A stretch of DNA of 64,000 nt, from contig JANQLK010000031.1 in NCBI GenBank assembly GCA_028280615.1, positions 62,001 to 126,000 on the forward strand, in the 5' to 3' direction. The notes under the pieces are model-generated. The model ran no database searches and had not been told where the DNA came from. It saw only the letters and a program-made list of their open reading frames with translations. The DNA comes from Woeseiaceae bacterium. Its GTDB lineage: Bacteria > Pseudomonadota > Gammaproteobacteria > Steroidobacterales > Woeseiaceae. The translations under genes were made by a program, and so were the position numbers. Below are positions 40,800-50,100 of the stretch, in pieces. How positions within the stretch are numbered: position 1 is the stretch's first letter; every line of letters starts with the position of its first letter.

Positions 40800-42019
40800 A
40801 CATCATTTTCGTCGAACCGGCTTTTCCGAATAACCAGCGCGAGTTCGTTCGCGCCCTGCATGCCGCCGGGGCCAATGTGTTCGGCATCGGCGAGCGGCCC
40901 GTCGAGTACCTGCCCGACGACCTCAAGAGCTGGATGACCGACTACGTGCAGATCCGTTCGGTCGTGCACGAGTCGTCGCTGCTCGCGGCCGTCAAGGCCA
41001 TCCAGAACGCGGGCGTGTGGGTGGACCGGCTCGAGGCGACGATCGAGGCGCACATCATGGCCGCCGCCAAAGTGCGCGAGGCCACGGGCATCCCGGGCAC
41101 CTCGACCGAGACGGCATTCCTGTGCCGCGACAAGCCGGCAATGAAGGAGGCGCTGCGCAAGGCGGGCATACCCTGCGCGCAGTCGACGCGCGCGAGAACG
41201 CCCCAGGATGCGCGCGACTTCGCCGCGGCGGTGGGTTACCCGCTGATCGTCAAGCCGCCCGACGGCGCGGGCGCCGCGGGCACGTTTCGCGCCGATGACG
41301 ACGCGGGGCTCGAGCGTGTCATTCAGGATTCGGGACTCGCTGACGGACACACGGTTGCCGTCGAGGAGTTCATCGAGGGTCACGAGGGTTTCATCGATAC
41401 GATCACGATCGCAGGCGACGTCGGTCACGAGTTCATTACCCACTACTACCCGAACGTGCTCGAGGCCATGCGGCATCGCTGGATTTCGCCGCAGATGGTG
41501 GCGACCAATCGCATCGACGAGCCGGGCTACCGGGAGGTGCGCGAGATGACCCGCAAGGTCATCAGGATTCTCGACATCGGCACGTCGGCGACGCATATGG
41601 AATGGTTCTTCGGACCCAAGGGCCTGAAGTTCTCGGAGATCGGCTGCCGTCCGCCCGGTGTCGGCCAGTGGGACGTCTACAATGCCGCCAACGACTTCGA
41701 CCTGTACTTCGAATGGGCCTGTGCACTCGCACACGGTAAAACGCACACGCCCCCGTCGCGGCGCTTCGCCGCCGGCATGATCGCGCTGCGGCCCGAAGGC
41801 GACGGCCGCATCTCGGGCTACTCCGGTGTCGACGAGATCGGCAATCGTTTCGGCGACTGCATCGTCGCCGCGCACCTGCCCGATCCCGGAACGCCGACCC
41901 AGCCCGTCGAGGCCGGCTACATGGCGAACGCCTGGATGCGCGTACGCCATCCGGACTATGACGCGCTGCGTGGAATCCTCGATACGATCGGCCAGACCGT
42001 GAAAGTGCATGTCGGCTAG
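40796..42019 (+). CDS. ATP-grasp ligase (paralogue D), coupled to glgA
   Basis: A 407-residue protein starting at ATG 40796, which overlaps the glgA stop (ATGA). Domain order is as in paralogues A and C: MNIIFVEPAFPNNQREFV at the N-terminus, CRDKPAMKEALRKAGIPC, LIVKPPDGAGAAGTFRA, EEFIEGHEGFIDTI and HMEWFFGPKGLKFSEIGCRPPG. The Asn ligand is again replaced by Gly. Three copies of this family within 10 kb, each beside a different partner, suggest division of labour on related substrates. Cytoplasmic, substrate unknown. Confidence 0.9.
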   Translation: MNIIFVEPAFPNNQREFVRALHAAGANVFGIGERPVEYLPDDLKSWMTDYVQIRSVVHESSLLAAVKAIQNAGVWVDRLEATIEAHIMAAAKVREATGIPGTSTETAFLCRDKPAMKEALRKAGIPCAQSTRARTPQDARDFAAAVGYPLIVKPPDGAGAAGTFRADDDAGLERVIQDSGLADGHTVAVEEFIEGHEGFIDTITIAGDVGHEFITHYYPNVLEAMRHRWISPQMVATNRIDEPGYREVREMTRKVIRILDIGTSATHMEWFFGPKGLKFSEIGCRPPGVGQWDVYNAANDFDLYFEWACALAHGKTHTPPSRRFAAGMIALRPEGDGRISGYSGVDEIGNRFGDCIVAAHLPDPGTPTQPVEAGYMANAWMRVRHPDYDALRGILDTIGQTVKVHVG

Positions 42020-42655
42020 CAATGGAGTAGCCGGGCGGGCTTCATGCCGCCGCTCCCAAGACGTGCCGTAGGAGCGGCATCTTGCCGCGATATGCCATTG
42101 ACGATATTGGCGCCTGATCGCGGCTGGAAGCCGCTCCTACGATGATTTCGTAGTTTTTGTACAGCCTTCTAACAGGCCACGTCCGGAATTACGGCGCCGT
42201 TCGTCGCATGTCTGGAATGAACGGGCGGCGCTTTTCGCATCCGGACCGCAAGCCCGCCGGATCGCGACGCGACTACGATTATCCTTGACGCTGCCTTCAG
42301 GAAAATGAAGGGCTTATGGTAAGTGTTTCATGTGTTGCGACGTGTATACTGAGTCCATACGCCGGCCGGGTATCACGGGGCGATTACTCGACCTTGGAAC
42401 GAAGCGAGAGGAATCCGAGCCGGCACCAAAAAACAACAAGAGTACGGATCGATCAGAATCCGAACGACAGCGTGCCATCCGCATCGTCTGTCGCCTGTCG
42501 GCGGCAGAAGCCGACTTCCTGTGCCGGAACACATGCCCGATCGCGCGACCGGCACGGGCCGCCCCCGATTTCTCGCTACCGCCTTACACCGCTCTCGCCG
42601 GCCAGGCGCACGCCGGCCGGGGGACGTCCGCGTCAAAAGGACCTGAGGACCAACG
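42020..42655. other. 636-bp gene-free interval upstream of the secretion locus
   Basis: It holds the REP-type palindrome at 42067-42141, then an AT-poor region with TATACT at 42345-42350 but no good -35 box. If that is the promoter, the TolC message has a leader of about 300 bases. Short inverted repeats occur within it, for example CGGAT-ATCCG near 42445 and GCCGG-CCGGC near 42597. An open frame at 42330-42659 overlaps the TolC start (ATGA) but has no recognisable domain and is rich in Arg and Pro; I do not call it. RBS GAGGA precedes the TolC ATG. Confidence 0.55.
42067..42141. repeat. REP-type palindrome
   Basis: CGTAGGAGCGGC (42067-42078) and GCCGCTCCTACG (42130-42141) are perfect 12-base inverted arms, and the inner GCCGCGAT / ATCGCGGC stretches also pair. 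Sequences beginning GTAGGAGCGGC are typical repetitive extragenic palindromes of gammaproteobacteria. It lies just after the last gene of the glgA unit and can serve as its transcript end. Confidence 0.75.
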
Positions 42656-44080
42656 ATGAAGCACAGAGCGATCTGGCAGTTCCCGAGCGTTTCAACCGTC
42701 CCGGTGCCGTGGGCAGTGCCGCTGCTCTTGCTGTCAATCCTCGCCCATGCTCAGGAAGTCGACTACCCGAAGGTCGCCGACGTCGAGATCGACGCACCCG
42801 ACTACGCGGTGCGCGGCCGCGACACGATGCTCGACGTATACCTGCGCGCCAAGTCCTTCGACGCGGAGTACATGCGTGCGCGCCAGCAGCACGCCGCCGA
42901 CAGCGAGAGCTACAAGCAGGCGCGCGGTCGCCTGCTGCCCGAACTGTCGGTCTACGCTGAGGAGCGGCGCACGGACCAGGACATCGTCGCCTCTGACATC
43001 GAAGTCATCGGCAGCGGCCGAACCAAGTTCGATACCACGGTCTACGGCGCGAACCTGAGCATGCCGCTGTTCGACCGGGAACGATTCATGGCGCTAAGCC
43101 AGTCGAAGCGCGAACTCGCGCTCGCTGACGCCCGCCTGCTGCAGGCCGAGCAGGCGCTGCTCCTGAAGGTCGCCGAGCGCTACCTGTCCGTGCTCGCGGC
43201 GGAGGACAACCTCGAATTCTCCGAGCGCGAAGAGGCGGCCGTCCGCGAGCAGGTCACGACCGCAGAGACGCGCTTCGAGGCCGACGTCGGCCGCGAGGTC
43301 GATTTCCTCGAGGCGAAGGCCAGGGCGTCCAGCGTCTATGCCGACAAAGTATCGGCAGAGAACATTCTCGACGACGCGATCGAAGGCATCCGCGAACTGA
43401 GCGGCGCGGGCGCCGAAAACTATGCACGTCTCTCCGAGGACATCGAGATTCTCCCGGCCGAACCGAACGTGCTCGATCCGTGGATCCAGTCGGCGATGGA
43501 GGGCAGCCTCGCCGTGCAGATCCAGCGCCAGGCGCTGTGGGTCGCGTCCTACGAGATCAAGCGCCAGCAAAGCAACCGTTACCCGACGTTCTCGCTGTAC
43601 GCGCGCGCCGACAAGAACGACCAGGGCGGCAGCCTGTTCGGCGGCGCGAGCGACGTCGAAACCCTCGAGTACGGCGTGCGCTTCAACATGAGCCTGTTCG
43701 AGGGCGGCGCGACGAGCTCCAGGATCCGTGAAGCGGCGTACCGCTATAACTCCGAACTCGAAACGCTGCAGGAAAACATGCGCCAGACGACGCGCGAGAC
43801 CCGGTCGGCGTTCAACGATCTCAGAACGTCGATCACGCGCATCGACTCGCTGGAAACGTCGGTAGCGGCGCAGGAGGCCGTCGTCGAATCGAAGCGCAAG
43901 GGATACCCGGCGTTGTTCACGATCCGCGACGTGCTCGATTCGGAGCGCGATCTCTACTCGATCAAGCGCGACCTCGCCAAGGCGCGCTACGACTATCTGC
44001 TCGCCGACTTCAGGCTCAAGGCGGCAGTCGGATCCCTGAGCGAACAGGACCTCGAGCGCATCAACGCGCTGTTCGAGTAG
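42656..44080 (+). CDS. TolC-family outer membrane protein for type I secretion
   Basis: A 474-residue protein with a signal peptide (residues 1-32, ending LSILAHAQ) after a GAGGA ribosome binding site. Two outer membrane efflux protein repeats are seen: ARQQHAADSESYKQARGRLLPELSVYAEER with long helices to residue 240, and the second half ending YPALFTIRDVLDSERDLYSIKRDLAKARYDYLLADFRLK. TolC-like trimers form the exit duct across the outer membrane. It is 42 bases upstream of the giant LEPR-XLL protein gene, which identifies its likely cargo. Confidence 0.9.
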   Translation: MKHRAIWQFPSVSTVPVPWAVPLLLLSILAHAQEVDYPKVADVEIDAPDYAVRGRDTMLDVYLRAKSFDAEYMRARQQHAADSESYKQARGRLLPELSVYAEERRTDQDIVASDIEVIGSGRTKFDTTVYGANLSMPLFDRERFMALSQSKRELALADARLLQAEQALLLKVAERYLSVLAAEDNLEFSEREEAAVREQVTTAETRFEADVGREVDFLEAKARASSVYADKVSAENILDDAIEGIRELSGAGAENYARLSEDIEILPAEPNVLDPWIQSAMEGSLAVQIQRQALWVASYEIKRQQSNRYPTFSLYARADKNDQGGSLFGGASDVETLEYGVRFNMSLFEGGATSSRIREAAYRYNSELETLQENMRQTTRETRSAFNDLRTSITRIDSLETSVAAQEAVVESKRKGYPALFTIRDVLDSERDLYSIKRDLAKARYDYLLADFRLKAAVGSLSEQDLERINALFE

Positions 44081-44122
44081 GCGGGCACGGGAGCTACGGA
44101 CGGCGGGTAAGGACTTACGAGC

Positions 44123-47100
44123 ATGAGCTGCGACAAGAAAACAATGCAACGCAATCTCCGCCGGGCTCGCCGCAAGGAGGTCAGGTACGAGCCGCTCGAG
44201 CCGCGCGTCCTCTTGTCGGCGGATATCGTGCCGCTCGAGGTCGACGCGAAAGAGGCAATGCTTGCGGCCGACGAACTGATCGTCGACGTCGACCTGGACC
44301 AGGTCGAAGAGGCATCCCGCTTCGTCATCGAGGGACTCGAGCCCGTGGAAGTGCCCGAGGCGATCGTCACCGAGGTCGACGATCCGGAGGCGGTCCCGAG
44401 CGACGCGCCAAGCCCGGACGAAAACGAGCCCTCCGCCGACATCGAGGCGCCCCCCGTCGAATCGCCCGTTCCCCTGCCGGCAGGCGATGCCCAGCAGCTG
44501 CTTGCCGCCTACTGGCAGGGTCTCAAGCCTTCGGTCGCGGCCGAGGCGCAGCCGGAGGTACGGCGCGAAGTCATCGTCGTCGACAGCGCCGTCGAGGACC
44601 GCGACACGCTGATAAGAGGGCTCATCGACGATTACGTCGCGACCCAGCCTGCAACGTCGGGTGAGCAGACCGTCGAGGTCGTCGACGAGCCGGCCGGCGA
44701 CTCGCGTTTCGCCCTCGACCGGACCGTCCGCATAGCGACGGCCGACGACCGGACCGCGGCCGAGGTTCGCATCGTCGTGCTCGACGGAGCGAGCGATGGC
44801 CTCGACCAGCTCAGCGATCTCCTGTCGAGCCATGAGAACCTCGCGGCGCTGCACCTGATCGCCCATGGCTCGAGCGGCGCGCTACGTCTCGGCAGCAACA
44901 CGGTCAACAGCGAAACCCTGGCGCGCCGTGCCAACCAGGTCAAGGGCTGGGGCGGCGCGTTCAAGGCCGACGGCGACATTCTTCTGTACGGCTGCAATGT
45001 CAGCGATGACGGCTACGGCGTTGAGTTCACGCGCGCACTCGGTGAATTGACCGAGGCGGACATCGCCTCGTCCGACGACGTGACCGGCGCCGGCGGCGAC
45101 TGGCAGCTCGAGAGCCGGACCGGCGACGTGACCGCGGCGGCGCTCGCGGCGCCCGGCTGGGCGGGCAGCCTCGCGCTCGTCGACTCGATACCGGGCATCG
45201 CCGACGTGTCGGAGCTCGCCGACGAGATCCTCGACGTGCTGGACCGCCTCGCGGCGCTGGCCGACGCTCTCGGGAGCCTTACGATTCCCGCCGAGCTCGG
45301 CGCCGACGTCACGGACTTCGCCTTCCTCGACGATCTCGCTGCCGTGCTCTCGTTCGCGGGCGATGCCGCGCCGACCGGCACGACGATTGCGGAGATCGTG
45401 ACGGATCTCCAGGGTAAGCTCGATACGGCGCTCGCGGGCACGAGCTTCGACGGCGCGCTCTCGATCAGCGCGGGCTTCGATGACGTCGCCGAGGAGCTGC
45501 GCTTCAAGCTCACGGGCGATATCCTCGCGAGCGTCGATTCCACGATCGCATCCGCGAGCGCGAGCTTCGAGCAGGCAATCGCGGCGATCGCCGGCGATCC
45601 GGATCTCGCGGCCCTGCTGTCGGGCGACGTTGCGGGCGTCGACCTGCCGGACATCACGGGCGACATCAGTCTCTCGACGCTGCTGCGCCTCGATGTCGAC
45701 TTCGGCCTGAGCTTGAGTGCCTACCTCGCAAGCGATACGCCGTTGACCGACGCCGAGCTGTTCGTCGGCGTCAACGAACTCGAAGCCGAGCTTCGGATGA
45801 CCGTGTCCGATCTCGACGCGGCCGACCTCGTGCCGGGCGATGTGTCGCTGGGCGTCGAGGATGCGAGCCTGACGCTCGGCGCGACCGTGGCGGCATCGTT
45901 CGCGGCCGGAGACGGCCAGGGACGCCTCGATGCGGCCGCGATCCAGGCGACTGCCGCCGCGGACCTGTTCGACTTCTCGGACAATGCGGCCTTCCGGGCG
46001 ACCCTGCCCGTCGTCGCCGGTATCGACGGGCTCGGCGAGCTCGCGAGCCTCGGTCAGCCGATCGTCTACGTTGACGACGCGACGATGGGCGACGATGCGA
46101 TCGACGTCAGGCTGGACTTCATCCTGGGCGATGAACTCAGGTCCGCGCTCACGGGCCTGTTCACCGGCTTCGAACTGGATCTCGATTCGCTCGACCTCGT
46201 CAACCTGCTTCCCGAGCTGCCGTTCGAGCTGCCCGGTGTCGATTTCGGAAGCTTAGGGCTCCAGCCGCTGCTCGACGCGCTGAATGGGCTATTCGACTTC
46301 TCGGCGCTCGGCGACGCGCTGACGGATTTCTATGAGCTGTTCGACGCGCTCACGCTGTTTAAGGGCCTGGGCCTGCCCGGCTTCGACTGGGACGCGCCGG
46401 ACTTCGACTGGCAGGGCATCTTCGGCGTGCCCGACTTCGACGGCTTCAAGCTGCGCTACGACGCGGTGCTCGAGCGCCTGCTGCCGGGCTTCGACCTGCC
46501 GAGTCTCGGCTTCGAGCAGTTCAAGCTGGATATCGCGGCGCTCGACCTTTCCGACCTGCGCGCGGCGTTCGCATCGCTACTCGATGACCTCGAGGCGGCT
46601 TTCGACTTCGAGCTGTCGGCCGACTTCGAACTCGACGAGCTCTTGACGGCCATCGACCTCAATCTGGGTGAACTGCCGACGCTGAACGGCCTGTCCGCGT
46701 TCCTCGAGGGCATGCTGCCGGTAATCACGGGCTTCGACGCGGACCTGGGTCCCCTGCGCTTCGACATCCGTTTCGATGCCGACAGCCGCGAAGTCGCCGT
46801 CGACTTCGACCTCGACGTACATCGCGTCGATCGGGACATCTTCGGCAACGACAATATCGATGCGCTGACCGACGAGATCAACGCGCTGCTCGCGAATCTC
46901 GCCGACGCCGATTTTCTCGAATCCCTGGGCATCGATGCGTCCGAGCTCGGGGATTTCAATTTCGACTTGCCCGCGCCGCCGGCCGAAGTTCCCGCCTTCG
47001 ACCTCCGTACGGATATCGGCCTCGCATTCACCGTGGGCGCGAGCCTCGCAAGCCTTATCGACGGCAACGGCTTCGACAGTGATCGCGACGGATTCTTCGA

Positions 47101-50100
47101 GCTCCACGAACTCGACACGGTGCTGACGCTCGGCACCACGGACCTCGCCTTCGACGTCGAGCTGCTCGACGACCTGACGCTGAACGTCCTGGAAGGCACG
47201 GACCTCAGCGTCGGCGGCACGCTGTCCGGCCGGCCGAGCGGCCGCGTGGCGCTCGGCGATCTCGCCGGACTCGACGCCGTCGTCAGTCTCGACGCGACCG
47301 TGCCGTTCGACAGTCACCTGCTCGTGGGCCTGTCCGGCAACTTCGCGGGCGGCGTGTTCGACGCGCTCGGCGAGCTCGGCGCGCCCGCGATTCGCCTGTA
47401 TGACCCGAACCTGCTCGACAACGGTATCGCGAGCGCCGGCGATTTCCTGTCCGACCTGAACCTCGAAATCGATTTCGTGCTCGGCGCCGACTTCCGCGCC
47501 GCCATCGGCAACCTGTTCGCGGATTTCGACCTCGATCTCACTGCGATCGATCTGCCGCTGCCGGACGTGGATCTGCCCATCGATCTCGGTCTGGCGTTCG
47601 GCGAGTTCATGAACGACCTGCTCGGCAAGATTCGCTCGCTCGTCGACGTCGACCTGCTGTCGGCCCTGATCACCGACTTCCTGGATCTGTACGATGCGCT
47701 CGAGATGTTCGAGGCGACTGCGCTGCCGGGCTTCGACTGGGCCGGCGTGAGCTGGCCCGACGTCTTTGGCGTCGCGGATTTCGACGCGTTCCTCGATCGC
47801 TACGGCGACGTGCTGGCCCGGCTACTGCCCGACGTCGACGTACCCTCACTGGACTTTCCGTCCTTTGAGCTGGCCGTGGCCGATCTCGATCTCGGCGACC
47901 TGCGCGCGGCCTTTGGCGACCTGCTCGAAAGCCTCGAGCGCGCGTTTGACTTCGAACTGTCGCCTGACTTCGATCTCAACGAGCTGCTCGAGGCGATAGG
48001 GTTTCACCTGGGGCAGCTGCCGACCATCTCGGCTCTCGGCGCCTACCTGTCCGAGCTGCTCGTCGAAGCCGCGGATCTCGACGTCGAGCTGGGACCGCTG
48101 GATCTGGGCGTCCGCTACCTGAGCTATGAGCTGCCGGGCGGCGAGACGGCCCGCGAGCTCCGCTTCGAGTTCGGCACGGCGCTCGCGGATGCGCTACGCG
48201 GACTGACTTTCGCTGACATCGCCGACGGACTGCAGCAAACCATCAACGAAGGGCTCCGGGCGCTGGACGGTGTCGGCCTCGGCGGCGAGACGATCGACCT
48301 GCCCGATAACATCGCCGACCTGTTCCCGGGCGGCTTCGATCCGCTCGTCGATCTGGCCGCGCGGCTGGACTTCGCGGCTGCGCTGGTCTTGAGAATCGAG
48401 GACCTGTTCGAAGGCAACGCCTCGGACCTCGACCGGAACGACCTGTACTTCGAATGGACCGGGTTCGACGCCGCGCTCGACATCACGCTGCGCGAGCTGG
48501 GCCTTACGCTCGGTGACGGCGGCTTCTCGGGCAGCGTGCTCGACGAGGCCTACCTGAGCCTGCCGACGCTCGTGTCGGGCGCGCTGGTCGTGTCGCCGAC
48601 CGATCCGCGCGGCAATCAGATCGCGCTCTTCGCGGACGGGGGCAGCCGGCCGACCATCGCCGACCTGCCGTCGCTCATCGACTGGAACGCCGACATCGGC
48701 TTCGACAGCTTCCTGCCGTTCGACCTCGAGATTGCGGGTTTCGAGCTCGGCGACATCGGCATTCCCTCGATCTCGCTGTTCGACGCGGCGCTCGGTGAGG
48801 GCGACCCGATCGACGTGGATTTCGATCTCCTGCTCGCCGACGGTCTGCGCGCGACGATCACCGACGTGCTCGACGACATGGCGAACGGCATTCGCTCGGC
48901 CGTGGACGCGATCGACCTGTCGAGCCTCGGCGTCGCGGGCATCCAGGGCGCCGTGGACGATATCCTCGCCGAATTCGACTCGCTTGCGGACCTGGGCAGC
49001 TTCGCCGGCGACTACTTCACGCTCGCCGACGCCTTCGCTTCCGATCCCGACGACAGCTTGAGCGAGCTCGGCAACATCCTGGGCCTTAATCGCGACTTCG
49101 ATTCCTCGGACGCGGGCGACCGCGAGGCGCTGCGACGGGAACTCAATTTCCAGAACGGCACCGCGATCGAGAGCATCGACGAAGACGAGGTCGCGAACTA
49201 CAACGTCGAGATTCTCTCGCTCGTCGATCCGTCTTTCGACATCGGCGACTGGGTGTCCGCGCTGTCCGACCTGCTCGGCCTCGACGACGTCGCGAGTTAC
49301 GACGACATTCGCCTCGACGCGCTCAACTGGTTCAAGACGCCGGCTTCGGTCAAGGGCCTGCTGGACTTCGTGACGACGCTCTTGCCGGACACGATCGGCG
49401 GCGAAAGCGGCGGCCTCTCGTTCGGCGTCGACTTCGACAACCGGACGCTGGATCTCGGCATTGCCCTGAACCCGTCCTTCGAAACGACCGTGGCCGATAT
49501 CGTCGCGGCGCTGTCCGACCTGATCGCCGGCGCGGCCGCCGACCTCGGCGACATCGACAGCGTACTCGGCGGCGATCGCGTGGACGAGACCGGCAGCTTC
49601 CTGCCCGACTTCGGTGACCTCGCGGCCGGCATCCGCCTGCTGGCCGATTTCGCCTTCGACGTAAACGCGCAGGTAGACCTGTCGGATTTCTCGAGCTTCA
49701 CGATCGCCGACGACGTGACGATCGGCGTTACGGAGCTCAACGCGGGCCTCGCCGTCGTGGGCGAGAACCTCGACTTCATCGTGTCGGTCGGCGGCCTGGA
49801 CATAGGCATCGAGAACGCGAGCCTCGGGCTCAACGTCGACGTCGAGATGCTCGGCCTCGCCGATTCGGGCGCCGGCAGCAATTTCTCGGGCACGCTGGCC
49901 GAATTCCGCGCCGTGATCGCGGGCCTCGACACGCTGATCCCGTCGCTGTTCGGCGACTACGCGGCCGAGCTGCCGTTCATCCTCGATATCCCGATATCCG
50001 GCAGCGAGGATCTCGCGCTCGACGAGTTCGTGCAGCCGATCTTTTCGATCGAGGACGAGTTCGAGTACACCTACGACACCGACAGCTTCGTCGAGGTGGA

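Noticed and set aside
42330-42659. Open frame of 109 codons ending in ATGA overlap with the TolC gene
   Set aside because: No recognisable domain, Arg/Pro-rich translation and no ribosome binding site; the overlap with the TolC start is probably chance.
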